Shown here piece after piece: positions 17,355-26,990 of a DNA stretch of 64,000 nucleotides (position 1 is its first letter; every line of letters begins with the position of its first letter). The notes under the pieces were generated by a model. It was not told the origin of the DNA. It saw only the letters and a program-made list of their open reading frames with translations, and made no database searches. The position numbers and the translations under genes are program-made. Source of the stretch: Bacteroidota bacterium (GTDB lineage: Bacteria; Bacteroidota; Ignavibacteria; Tepidaquicellales; Tepidaquicellaceae); assembly GCA_018266835.1 (NCBI GenBank), contig JAFDZP010000003.1, positions 104,824-168,823 on the forward strand, in the 5' to 3' direction.

Positions 17355-18776
17355 TTATTTTACTAAAATCATTTTCTTTGTTTCTGTATATCCGTCTGCT
17401 GTAAGTGAATAGAAATATGCTCCGCTTGATAAGCCATACTTTCCTGCATCAAAATTAACTTCATAGTTTCCGCCGTCTCTTCTGTCATTTACTAAGTCAG
17501 CAACTTGCTTTCCTGCAAGATTATAAACTTTTAGTGACACAAATGAATTCTTCGGCAAACTGAAATTTATTTTTGTTGAAGGATTGAAAGGATTCGGATA
17601 ATTTTGTTTTAATTCAATCGATGAAGGAATTTGTGAACTTGCATAATTATTATATCCGATATCTGTAAGTGTCAAAGTCGGCTTTACAACATAAAGTCCT
17701 GTCTGAATATCTGAACCGATAATTTTTTTAGACGGGAACATAAATATTTCCCAGCATCCGTTAAATGCAGATGCGTTATTTGATGGATATGTATCATACC
17801 ATGCAATTTCATTCGGAACAGCCGGATTTGAAAGATCAACAAGTCTGATTCCTGCAGTATAATTTGCGATTACTCCATAGTTTCCATATACAGTCATATT
17901 ATGTACGTCAGCTGTTGTAATATTTGTAGGATTCCATGTGCCGATCTGTGTATAACTTGTCGGATCTGATATATCCCAAATGTTCATTTTTCCTGTGATA
18001 GTTCCTGTTATTTCATCGCAGACATACATATACTTATTATTGTACTTATGGAAATCGATAGTATGAGTAGAAACTCCGCCCGGAGCATATTCTTTAAAAG
18101 CTCTGATTAATTTTATCGAATCTTTATTTGCAATGTTATAAATCGTGCAATATCCTGTATAAATGTTGCATGTCCATAAGGTATCGTTTCTTGCTTTACA
18201 GTCATGAACATATCCGTTTGTATTTCCGCCTGTTGCAACACCTGCTTTTCCGCGGATAACGGGATTTTCAGGATCAATGCAGTCCATAATTGCTACACCG
18301 CCATTTACTACAAACGATGAATTACAACCGTTAAGAAATTTGTATCTTCCGTCACCGTAATCTGTAATTGAGTGTGTTGATGAATGGCTTGGGAAGTTAG
18401 TTGTCTTCACAAAATGAACTGAGTCAGGTAAATATTGTAAATCGAAAATTTGAATTTTACTTTGCGAGCCTTCTGAAACAACATAAGCATAATGGCTGTA
18501 TGTTTTCATTTCTCTCCATTGTGAGGTAACGCCTGTAAAAAATTTGATTTCGTGAATGTTTGCAGAATCTGTTATGTCAACGAACGAAGTTCCTGTATTG
18601 CAGCCGAGGATAGCATACTCTCTGCCGTTAGGTGCAGTGTAGCCCCAAAGAGCGGAGTAATTAGTACCGTGCTGATTGAGATTTTTTAACAATACCATGT
18701 TCTGGTTCGGAAGCTGCGCTTTTGCGCTTACGGCCAGCATGAGAATTGCTATAACAATGTATAAACGATTTTTCAT
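17355..18776 (-). CDS. Choice-of-anchor B family protein with T9SS sorting domain
   Basis: Signal peptide 1-20 (AKA cleavage). The body is made of propeller-like repeats typical of choice-of-anchor B proteins: YSALWGYTAPNGREYAILGCNTGTSFVDITD, repeated WREMKTYSHYAYVVSE-type strands, and IRLVDLSNPAVPNEIAWYDTYP. The C-terminal ~80 residues form the T9SS domain (KQNYPNPFNPSTKINFSLP ... YTETKKMILVK). Proteins of this family are surface-exposed or secreted; no catalytic residues are known or seen. It sits among other T9SS cargo genes but has its own terminator. Confidence 0.87.
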   Translation of the reverse strand: MKNRLYIVIAILMLAVSAKAQLPNQNMVLLKNLNQHGTNYSALWGYTAPNGREYAILGCNTGTSFVDITDSANIHEIKFFTGVTSQWREMKTYSHYAYVVSEGSQSKIQIFDLQYLPDSVHFVKTTNFPSHSSTHSITDYGDGRYKFLNGCNSSFVVNGGVAIMDCIDPENPVIRGKAGVATGGNTNGYVHDCKARNDTLWTCNIYTGYCTIYNIANKDSIKLIRAFKEYAPGGVSTHTIDFHKYNNKYMYVCDEITGTITGKMNIWDISDPTSYTQIGTWNPTNITTADVHNMTVYGNYGVIANYTAGIRLVDLSNPAVPNEIAWYDTYPSNNASAFNGCWEIFMFPSKKIIGSDIQTGLYVVKPTLTLTDIGYNNYASSQIPSSIELKQNYPNPFNPSTKINFSLPKNSFVSLKVYNLAGKQVADLVNDRRDGGNYEVNFDAGKYGLSSGAYFYSLTADGYTETKKMILVK

Positions 18777-19045
18777 TTTAGAGTTTATAGATGATTAGTT
18801 TTGTTATTTTAAAATTGGTGAAAAATTGGATAAATATAACAATTATATTTATAATATGGTAATGAATTATGATGAGCAAAAGTTTCCAGGTAAAAATAAA
18901 GTGTATTCCTTAGAGATGAAAATAAAAATGCCAAATAAACAATAAGAAGAAAAAATAGATTATTTAGAATTGTTTATTTAGCTTTAATTATATTTCCGCT
19001 GGATTAAGCAGTAAAAGCAATGGCTATTAAGTTAATTTTTAAACA

Positions 19046-20056
19046 TTAAAATAATAAAGTATTTTGCTTCCAATTTACGCCGCCGTTAGTTGTCCTAAAA
19101 ATTACTGCAGAAAAGTCTATATTTCCGGCTGCAAGACCCAAATTTGCATCAGAAAAATAAATATCGTTAATTATGGTATTATTTGATGTAGAGTTTAAAT
19201 TAACTGCATTAAAATTTGCTCCTCCATCAGTACTTCGCATAAACAAGTCCTGGCCTCCTATATATCCGGATGAGTTGTTTATAAAAAACACTGAAAGAAT
19301 TGTCTTTGTAGTGGGTGCAGGTAAGACATTCCACAGAGCACCTCCATTTACAGTTTTAAAAAAATTTCCTTTATCTCCGGCAACATACCCTGTATTTTCA
19401 TTTATAAAGGATATATCATTAAATTGTATATCCGGTATATCGGCATTATATGATGAGCCAAACCAATTTATACCTGAGTTAGTTGTGTACATTAGTAAAC
19501 CATATTGTTGTCCCGCCCCATCATTTATTCCGCATATTGCAGCTTTGCTTGAAGAAAGAACAGAAGAAGCGGTAATATAACTTTGTGTATTTAAAGGATC
19601 GACATACCAGCCGGCACCACCTTGTAATATTCTCTTAAAGGCACCTTGGCCGCACAAAAATCCGGAAAATGAATCAAACATTCCTATAGTAAAGGAATGG
19701 CTATTTAAGCATTGATAAATTTTTATCCATTCTGAGCCACCATTTGTAGTAACAGCAACTTCTCCGTCTACACTGCAACAATACCCTGTATTATCACTAA
19801 TAAATTTAATATCCGTTAAGTACGAAGTACAAGATGAAGTAACTTTTTGCCAGCTATTACCCCCATCTAAAGTTTTCAACACATAACTTCCATTTTGGTT
19901 GGTTCCGCCTACAGCATATCCCGTAAGGGCGTTTCTAAAACATAATTTTGTTATAAAGTTAAACGGCTGAGAGGTTTGCACTTGGGCAGTTAAGCTCAAT
20001 TCAGTAATAAAGAAAATTAAGATAACATAAGTTAATAATAAAAATGGGGTTTTCAT
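19046..20056 (-). CDS. YCF48/BNR-repeat secreted protein lacking a sorting domain
   Basis: Signal peptide (about 1-23, LTAQ cleavage). The rest is a series of ~45-residue YCF48-like beta-propeller repeats marked by KTLDGGNSW, TTNGGSEW, KTVNGGALW, RSTDGGANF and TTNGGVNW. It is related to the proteins at 20221 and 24322 but less than half their length. It stops right after a repeat (NGGVNWKQNTLLF) without the LPVELSSF-type linker domain or T9SS tail. The 270 bases downstream show no decayed tail. It may be a naturally short paralogue retained in the periplasm or a truncated copy. Confidence 0.78.
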   Translation of the reverse strand: MKTPFLLLTYVILIFFITELSLTAQVQTSQPFNFITKLCFRNALTGYAVGGTNQNGSYVLKTLDGGNSWQKVTSSCTSYLTDIKFISDNTGYCCSVDGEVAVTTNGGSEWIKIYQCLNSHSFTIGMFDSFSGFLCGQGAFKRILQGGAGWYVDPLNTQSYITASSVLSSSKAAICGINDGAGQQYGLLMYTTNSGINWFGSSYNADIPDIQFNDISFINENTGYVAGDKGNFFKTVNGGALWNVLPAPTTKTILSVFFINNSSGYIGGQDLFMRSTDGGANFNAVNLNSTSNNTIINDIYFSDANLGLAAGNIDFSAVIFRTTNGGVNWKQNTLLF

Positions 20057-20186
20057 AACTTGGAATTTTTTTATTTTGTAATAAAGTAAAATACTAGTTT
20101 TATTACGTTAATTCAAATAAATATTGCAAGTTATTTAAAATTTTATAGAAGATTAATTAGCATTAATAAGAAATGCGAGGAATTTT

Positions 20187-20213
20187 GAAGCTCCCTTTAG
20201 AAAAGAGAGCTTC
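20187..20213 (-). terminator. Hairpin after YCF48 protein gene
   Basis: A 7-bp stem GAAGCTC / GAGCTTC with a 13-base loop, beginning 8 bases beyond the stop at 20221. The T run is weak (AAAATT on the opposite strand). Confidence 0.5.
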
Positions 20214-20220
20214 AGAAGTG

Positions 20221-22620
20221 TTATTTAGATAATACCATCTTTATCGTCTTCACAAAATTCCTTGACTCATTTTGAATAGCAAGTTTGCAGAAATATATCC
20301 CGCTAGTTAATGTTTTTGCATCAAAGTTAACGGTGTAATAATCTGCAGTTTTATATCCTTCAAGTAACGTCATCACTTCTTTTCCAGTTACGTCATAAAT
20401 TTTTAATGATACCATTCCATCTAAAGGAATTTCAAATGAAATTTTTGTTGAAGGATTAAATGGATTAGGATAATTCTGCATAAGCGCAAATGAACTTGGC
20501 TTACCGACTATCACTTCACTGCTAAGATTATAATATTTATAGTTTCCATTAAAATCAATCTGCTTCAATCTGTAACTATATTTTCCTGAAGAAAGATTTC
20601 TATCATCAAAACTATAACTTTGCTGTTGATTTGTAGTCGCAATACCGTTTACAAATCCTATATCATTCCAAACGCCGCCTGAATTTTTTCTTTCAATGGT
20701 AAATCCGGAGTTATTCTGTTCTAAAATTGTTCCCCATGATAATTTTACATTTCTTCCGGTTACAGAAGAATTAAAAAATGAAAGTTCAACCGGTAAAACC
20801 TGATCTGTACTGTTTAATATTGTACCGTTGGCGCCTGAAACAAATAAGCTTGTACCCAACTGCCCGATATAAACACTTCGCAGATTTGCAGTGGTACCGC
20901 TTGTCTGTGCGCTCCAGTTAACCCCGCCATTATTTGTGACCATTATGGTTCCTGTATTACCAACAGCAATTCCCTGATTTACACTTCCGAATCTTACAGA
21001 ATTAAGTGCCTGTGTAGAGCCGGGAGTAGTAGTTGTATCCCAAACAGAACCGCCATTTGTAGTCCTTATAGTTTTTCCGCTGGCGCCGACCGCCCATCCT
21101 GTATTATCGTCAAGAAAATAAATACTGTTTAAATTAGCTGTAATTTTTGTAGTAAGTAAAGTCCAGTTAGTACCTGCATTAGTTGTTTTTCTTACTATTC
21201 CACCTGTACTGCAAAGATATCCGGTATTGGCACTCGGGAAAGAAAGTGAAGTGATATTTGTTGCCGCTCCGGTTGTAAGCGCAGTCCAGTTTGCTCCGCC
21301 GTTTGTAGTAATTCTCACACCGCCAGCTGTAGTGCCATAGTATCCTGTATTTGCATCAAGAAATTTGAGAGATAGAATATTGGTTGCAACTCCCGGAGTC
21401 AATGCTGTCCAGTTAACTCCGCCATTAGTGGTTTTAATGAGGTTACCTGTATTTCCTGCAATATAGCCGGTAGATGCATCAATAAACTCCACAGCATTAG
21501 AAGTTATAGCTCCCGAAAAAGATTGATATACCTGCCATGTATTTCCTCCGTCAGTAGTTTTTTGAAAAGATGAAGAGTTTCCTGCAACGTAACCTGTACT
21601 AGCATCAACAAATGTAATAGCATTTAACTGCTGATTATTACCCACTGTTGTCCAGTTCAACCCTTCATCAGTCGTTTTAAATAAAGCTCCCTGAGAGCCG
21701 CTCATTATTGCATTATTAGCATCAAGAAATGCTATATCGTATTGTGTCTGACCTGAAATATTAGGAATTGTTGTGCATTGAGTGAAATTTGTTCCTCCGT
21801 TAGTAGTTCTGTAAACACTACCGCCGCTTCCTGCAATAAAACCTGTGTTAGCATTCTGAAAATACACACATTGAAATGTGTTTGTACTTCCGGTAGTTAA
21901 TGCAGAACCCCAGCTTGTACCTCCGTTAGTAGTTTTGTATGCAAGGCCACCGCCACCAACTACATATCCCGTATTTGCATCAACGAAATAAATATCGTAT
22001 AAAATATTTGAAGCGGTTACTTGAACGTAATTCCAGCTGGCGCCTGCATCAGTTGAAGTCCATACACCGCCGTCTGAACCTGTCTGTGATCCGCACATAA
22101 TTGCTTTAGTGGATGATAGAACTGAATTGCTGTATTGAAAGCCAGATAAAGAACTTTCTGTCCAGTTCGTTCCGCCATTTGTTGTTCTTACAGTGTAAGA
22201 GAAGCCGCCCGCAAAACCTGTGTTAGCATTTAAGAAACCCATTGTATATAAATAATTGCTTGAGCCGTTTGCGTAGACCGTTGTCCAGTTTACACCTGCA
22301 TTGGTCGACCTGCTGATTTCACCATTGAAGCTGCATGTGAAACCTGTATTTGCGTTTAGAAAATTTACATCATACGTAGCATTGGTACAGGTTGTAACAT
22401 ATTTAGTCCATGTCAGCCCGGCGTTAGTGGTTTTCAAAACAGAACCGGTACCTCCGGTATTATCACCTGATGTAGCATAACCTGTAGTTGAACCGGTAAA
22501 CCACATACGCTGCATAAAAGTGTTCGATATGCCCACTTGTTTTGTAGTCCAGGTCTGGGCATTTAAAGAATTAAATCCAATTAAGAGGATAACAAGAAAT
22601 ACAGAATTTTTCAGATTCAT
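20221..22620 (-). CDS. YCF48-repeat protein with T9SS sorting domain (copy 1)
   Basis: The 799-residue protein has a signal peptide (LNAQ cleavage) followed by about a dozen ~42-residue YCF48/BNR repeats with the pattern [KR]TTN[GA]G.NW ... L.FLDANTGY. A linker domain opens with LPVELSFFNSSV and holds NNSGFTIER. The T9SS tail is QNYPNPFNPSTKISFEIP to FVKTIKMVLSK. YCF48 was named for a photosystem II assembly factor; in this phylum such proteins are exported propellers with no known activity. Closely related to the protein at 24322. Near-identical repeats make the gene prone to recombination. Confidence 0.88.
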   Translation of the reverse strand: MNLKNSVFLVILLIGFNSLNAQTWTTKQVGISNTFMQRMWFTGSTTGYATSGDNTGGTGSVLKTTNAGLTWTKYVTTCTNATYDVNFLNANTGFTCSFNGEISRSTNAGVNWTTVYANGSSNYLYTMGFLNANTGFAGGFSYTVRTTNGGTNWTESSLSGFQYSNSVLSSTKAIMCGSQTGSDGGVWTSTDAGASWNYVQVTASNILYDIYFVDANTGYVVGGGGLAYKTTNGGTSWGSALTTGSTNTFQCVYFQNANTGFIAGSGGSVYRTTNGGTNFTQCTTIPNISGQTQYDIAFLDANNAIMSGSQGALFKTTDEGLNWTTVGNNQQLNAITFVDASTGYVAGNSSSFQKTTDGGNTWQVYQSFSGAITSNAVEFIDASTGYIAGNTGNLIKTTNGGVNWTALTPGVATNILSLKFLDANTGYYGTTAGGVRITTNGGANWTALTTGAATNITSLSFPSANTGYLCSTGGIVRKTTNAGTNWTLLTTKITANLNSIYFLDDNTGWAVGASGKTIRTTNGGSVWDTTTTPGSTQALNSVRFGSVNQGIAVGNTGTIMVTNNGGVNWSAQTSGTTANLRSVYIGQLGTSLFVSGANGTILNSTDQVLPVELSFFNSSVTGRNVKLSWGTILEQNNSGFTIERKNSGGVWNDIGFVNGIATTNQQQSYSFDDRNLSSGKYSYRLKQIDFNGNYKYYNLSSEVIVGKPSSFALMQNYPNPFNPSTKISFEIPLDGMVSLKIYDVTGKEVMTLLEGYKTADYYTVNFDAKTLTSGIYFCKLAIQNESRNFVKTIKMVLSK

Positions 22621-22789
22621 TGGAATGTAGAATTTTCAATTAAATGTTACTTTTTCAATTATACAAAAATATTTTGAACAGAGTTTATTTTCAAGAATAA
22701 ATTTCCCGACATTACCCCCATATTTGATTTGTTAGTAGGCTTTATTATTAATAAATTCAATATTTAATTTGATATTTTATACCTCTGAG

Positions 22790-24247
22790 ATGCTTTCCAA
22801 ACAAACTACAGAAATTTTAAGATTTTTATCAGCAAAGGACATCAAAAAATTAGGAAATTTTGTAAAGTCTCCTTACTTCAATACAAATCCTGCAATCGAA
22901 AAACTTTATGAACTTATCAGAATACATCATCCTGATTTTAAAGAAGAAGCCTTTGAATTAAAAAGTGTTTTTCAGAAAATATATCCCGGAAAAGAATTCA
23001 AAGAGCAGACTATAAGAAATTTGTACACAGAACTGAATATGCTTTTAAAAAAATTTATTGGTATGGAAGAACTGGAATCTTCGGGATGTGAATTCGACAG
23101 TTACATTGTGGCCGGACTTACTAAAAGAGGACACTACAGTATATCTGAAAATTTTATAAAAAAAAGTTATGATAAAAATTATGAGCAGTCATTATTCGAT
23201 ATGGAAATGTTCTTTTACTTTTTCAGACTCGGAAGCGCTTCTATTAATAATAAAGGCTACCTGCAGAAAAATCTCTCAAAGGCAAGACTCGATACAGTAC
23301 ACTCTGTGCTTGAAAAACTTACAATGTTTTTTCTCGCCGAAACTCTCAATATAAGTATAGAAGTTTTTGATATAAATATTTATAACCCAGCAGAAAAGAA
23401 AGATACAGTAGCAGATGAGTTTTTGAAAAATCAGGATATGAGAAAATTTATTTTATACCTTGAATCAACGAATAACAGGTATGCTTCTTTCATAAAAATA
23501 AGATACCTCCTGTACTACTATCAGATTCAGGATTTTAATGAAAATAATTATTATGAACTTAAATCTGAAATTTTTAAAACAATAAAGTCCGTAAAGAAAT
23601 TTGACCAGTTAAGTTTTGTTACAATTTTAGTTCATCTTGTAACTAAAAAAATACTGCCCGTTAACAGAAAATTCTCAAGGGAAATATTTGAGTTTGCAGA
23701 ACTCTTTCAAAGCCTGAATATATTTACTGAGAATTCATTGCTGAAAATCAGTCTCGGATTATTCCGTAATTTTTTTACTGTCGCAATTATTTTAAGAAAA
23801 TACGAATGGACTGAAAACTTTATAAATGAATATGCCCCTTACCTGAGTGAAGAGCTTCGTGAAAACGAAATAAATTATTCAATGGGAATATTAAGTTTTA
23901 AACAGGGTGAATATGAGAAATCTCTTGATTACTTTAACAAGTTTAAAATGAAAGATATCGGTGAAAAAATTAATGCACGATTTTATATGATGATGAACTA
24001 TATTGAAATGAAAGCATACGAAAGCGCGCTCTCCGTTCTTCTGACAATAAAACAGTTTTATCTTGATAAGGAAATTCCTGAAGTTTACTCGGTACTTATG
24101 GAGGACGCAATTAAATTTTTTAATGAGATTATAAGAGCAGAAGAAGAAGGAAGGAAAATTGATGGGCAGATTTACAATGAAGCACATTCAGATAAAAGAT
24201 ACTACCACAAGCAGTACATTCTGGATAAAATTGAAATGCTAAAGTAA
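22790..24247 (+). CDS. Conserved hypothetical helical protein
   Basis: Not recognised. The ATG at 22790 (MLSKQTTEILRFLSAKDIKKLGNFVKSPYFN) is preferred over a TTG 21 bases upstream. The 485 residues are rich in Lys, Phe, Tyr and Asn and look entirely helical, with repeat-like segments towards the C-terminus (NYSMGILSFKQGEYEKSLDYFNKF), suggesting TPR-like helical pairs. No signal peptide or membrane segment is present, so it is cytoplasmic. It is the only plus-strand gene among the minus-strand secreted proteins and is flanked by paralogous YCF48 genes. Confidence 0.6.
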   Translation: MLSKQTTEILRFLSAKDIKKLGNFVKSPYFNTNPAIEKLYELIRIHHPDFKEEAFELKSVFQKIYPGKEFKEQTIRNLYTELNMLLKKFIGMEELESSGCEFDSYIVAGLTKRGHYSISENFIKKSYDKNYEQSLFDMEMFFYFFRLGSASINNKGYLQKNLSKARLDTVHSVLEKLTMFFLAETLNISIEVFDINIYNPAEKKDTVADEFLKNQDMRKFILYLESTNNRYASFIKIRYLLYYYQIQDFNENNYYELKSEIFKTIKSVKKFDQLSFVTILVHLVTKKILPVNRKFSREIFEFAELFQSLNIFTENSLLKISLGLFRNFFTVAIILRKYEWTENFINEYAPYLSEELRENEINYSMGILSFKQGEYEKSLDYFNKFKMKDIGEKINARFYMMMNYIEMKAYESALSVLLTIKQFYLDKEIPEVYSVLMEDAIKFFNEIIRAEEEGRKIDGQIYNEAHSDKRYYHKQYILDKIEMLK

Positions 24248-24264
24248 TATTTGTCAGATTCATA

Positions 24265-24294
24265 ACCGCAGCAGTGTTTGAATTCTGCCGCGGC
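24265..24294. terminator. Hairpin between convergent genes
   Basis: An imperfect GC-rich stem CCGCAGCAG / CTGCCGCGG around a T-rich loop, followed by A-rich sequence. It lies 18 bases after the plus-strand stop and just before the minus-strand stop at 24322, so it may serve both. Confidence 0.55.
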
Positions 24295-24321
24295 TAAAAA
24301 ATAAATAAAGAAAAATAAATT

Positions 24322-26715
24322 TTATTTAGATAGAATCATTTTTATCGTCTTAACAAAATCTTTTGAATCACTCTGAGCAGATATCTTACAGAAATAAATT
24401 CCGCTTGATAGTAATTTTGCATCAAAGTTTACTGTGTAATAATCAGCTGTTTTAAATTCATTAATCAATGAAGTAACTTCTTTTCCTGATATATCATAAA
24501 TCTTTAATGATACATATCCGTCAACCGGAATCTCAAATGAGATCTTTGTTGAAGGATTAAACGGATTAGGATAATTCTGCGAGAGCTCAAACGAATTTGG
24601 CTTGCCAATTATGACTTCTCCGCTTAAATCGTAATATTTATAATTTCCGTTGAAATCAATCTGCTTTAATCTGTAATTATAATTCCCGGTTGATAAATTC
24701 TTATCTTCAAATGAATAGTTGCTTTGGATGCTTGTCGTTCCGTTACCTGCTACAAATCCAACTTTATTCCATTGCTGATTTTCAGATTTTACAGCCCGCT
24801 CAATATCAAAGCCTGAATTATTTGTCTCAGTAACTGTCTGCCAGTTCAATATTACATTACGTTTATTCTGAACTGATGAAGTAAAAGATGATAACTCTAC
24901 AGGCAGCACCTGGTCATTACTATAAAGAATAGTACCGGTTCCGCCTACAGTTACAACGTTACCGTTTGGCTGAATAAAAGAATTTCTTAATGGCACAGTA
25001 GTATTACTTGTCTGCGCAGTCCAGTTTGTTCCGCCGTTAGTTGTGACAAGTATTGTACCTGCAGTACCTACTGCAATACCATTTGAAGTATTTCCAAATC
25101 TTACTGCAGCAAGTGCATTCGTCGTTCCGGATGTTTGAGTTACCCAGTTTGTTCCGCTATTAGTTGTTTTAATAATTGTTCCTGATGCTCCGACTGCATA
25201 TCCCGTATTATCGTCTAAAAAATAAACTGCGTTCATAGTTACAGCTACGCCCGTTGTTAATGCGGTCCAGTTAGTTCCTGCATTTGTAGTCTTTCTTATA
25301 TTTCCGGCAGTACTAGTTATGTAACCTGTATTTGCGCTGGAGAAAGATACACCTGTAATATTTGTTGCAAGGCCTGTAGTTAAAGCATTCCATGTAACTC
25401 CCGCATCGGTGGATTTTCTCATCACTCCTGTCGGCGCAGTAAAATAACCTGTATTAGCATCAGTAAAATCCAAAGCTGCAATCGCAGAAGCAACACCTGT
25501 TGTTTGCGTACTCCAGGTTGAACCACCGTCAGTTGTTTTTATAAGGTTACCGCTTAATCCCGCTGCATATCCTGTTGTAGCTGTTGGAAATTTCATACAG
25601 TTAAAGTTTGTGGAGACAGGAATATTCGTTTGTATCGTCCATGTCAGTCCGCCGTCAGTTGATTTTTCCATTGCTCCCCCTACACCTGCGGCGAAACCTG
25701 TAGTACTATTAATAAAACTGACTGCATTTAACTGAGCAGTAAAATTATTCTTATTTATAATCCACGTATTTCCTCCGTCGCTGGTCTGATAAAAAGCTCC
25801 ATTGCTTCCTGATATTATTCCGTTATTCGCATCAAAGAAATACATATCATAATTACTCTGAGTAACTAATGGTTTGGCAGTTATAGGGGTGAAGCTGGTA
25901 CCTCCATTTGTTGTTTTGTAGATGCTTGCATTGCTTCCCCCGACAAATCCTGTATTTGCATCAATGAAATATACAACTGAAAGTGGTACAGTTGCACCCG
26001 TAGTCAATGGTGACCAGGAGCCGCCTCCGTTAGTTGTTTTATAACAAACTCCGGTATTTCCGCATGTAAATCCTGTATTGGCATCTAAAAAGAAAATATC
26101 ATATAACGTATTGCCTGTAGATAGATTCGTTGAAACCCAGCTTGCTCCTGCATTAGTTGATGTGTAAACAAAACCATCAGTTGCATTTGTACCGCACATT
26201 ATAGCTTTCGTTGTGGAGAGTACTGCCGATGAATAGACTATATCAGTTACTCCTCCGGTTGTCCAGCTTGCGCCTGCATTTGTTGTTCTGACAGTATTAT
26301 TCTGCCCTGCGGCAAAACCTGTATTGGCATCAAAAAAGTTTATTGCATACAGAGAAAATGCGCTTGCGTTATTATAAACGTTAGTCCAGTTAGTACCTCC
26401 ATTAGTGCTTTTCGCTATTTCTCCATTGAAACTTGCAACATAACCTGTGGTAGTATTCAAAAATTTTACATCATAAAGTGCATTTGAGCATGAAGTAGTG
26501 ATCTTTGTCCATGTGTTTCCTGCATTTGTAGTTTTAAGTACGTAAACAATCCCGCCTGTATTTTCAGCATAAGTTGCAAAACCGGTGGTGGAATTAATAA
26601 ATGACATCCGCTCAACAAAGGAAGTAAACGTTCCTTCCTGTACTTTCGTCCAGGTTTGGGAAAAAAGATTGGTGAAACTTAGTAAAAATAAAATAAGACA
26701 TAGCTTAATTTTCAT
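24322..26715 (-). CDS. YCF48-repeat protein with T9SS sorting domain (copy 2)
   Basis: This 797-residue paralogue of the gene at 20221 has the same order of parts: signal peptide (LFSQ cleavage), a long run of YCF48/BNR repeats with TTNAG.NW and FLDANTG motifs, the LPVELSSFTSSV...NNSGFDIER linker and the T9SS tail (QNYPNPFNPSTKISFEIP ... FVKTIKMILSK). Length and repeat number are almost identical, so the two arose by duplication around the unrelated gene at 22790. Predicted to be exported to the cell surface; function unknown. Confidence 0.88.
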   Translation of the reverse strand: MKIKLCLILFLLSFTNLFSQTWTKVQEGTFTSFVERMSFINSTTGFATYAENTGGIVYVLKTTNAGNTWTKITTSCSNALYDVKFLNTTTGYVASFNGEIAKSTNGGTNWTNVYNNASAFSLYAINFFDANTGFAAGQNNTVRTTNAGASWTTGGVTDIVYSSAVLSTTKAIMCGTNATDGFVYTSTNAGASWVSTNLSTGNTLYDIFFLDANTGFTCGNTGVCYKTTNGGGSWSPLTTGATVPLSVVYFIDANTGFVGGSNASIYKTTNGGTSFTPITAKPLVTQSNYDMYFFDANNGIISGSNGAFYQTSDGGNTWIINKNNFTAQLNAVSFINSTTGFAAGVGGAMEKSTDGGLTWTIQTNIPVSTNFNCMKFPTATTGYAAGLSGNLIKTTDGGSTWSTQTTGVASAIAALDFTDANTGYFTAPTGVMRKSTDAGVTWNALTTGLATNITGVSFSSANTGYITSTAGNIRKTTNAGTNWTALTTGVAVTMNAVYFLDDNTGYAVGASGTIIKTTNSGTNWVTQTSGTTNALAAVRFGNTSNGIAVGTAGTILVTTNGGTNWTAQTSNTTVPLRNSFIQPNGNVVTVGGTGTILYSNDQVLPVELSSFTSSVQNKRNVILNWQTVTETNNSGFDIERAVKSENQQWNKVGFVAGNGTTSIQSNYSFEDKNLSTGNYNYRLKQIDFNGNYKYYDLSGEVIIGKPNSFELSQNYPNPFNPSTKISFEIPVDGYVSLKIYDISGKEVTSLINEFKTADYYTVNFDAKLLSSGIYFCKISAQSDSKDFVKTIKMILSK

Positions 26716-26990
26716 GGGATAAAAAGTAAGATTAGAAAAAAAATTGTTAGCTATAATAGAATTATTACAATATTAAATATTTAATGTGGTATAATTCATA
26801 AACCATACCAAAGAATTTATTATTTATTCCCTGCCAGGGGATTAAATTAATAAATAAGAGAAATGATTAATTTCCGATAAAAATTATTTCGCTTTATTAT
26901 TAAAGGGGTAAAGATTGAAGTGAGATTTATAAATATAATATTTTATACTATATTTTAAAATCTAATTACTGCCGGTTTTATACAAGAAAA

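Noticed and set aside
20221-22620. Internal DNA repeats in the YCF48 genes as possible tandem mobile repeats
   Set aside because: They follow the ~42-codon protein repeat in frame and keep coding character, so they reflect protein architecture.
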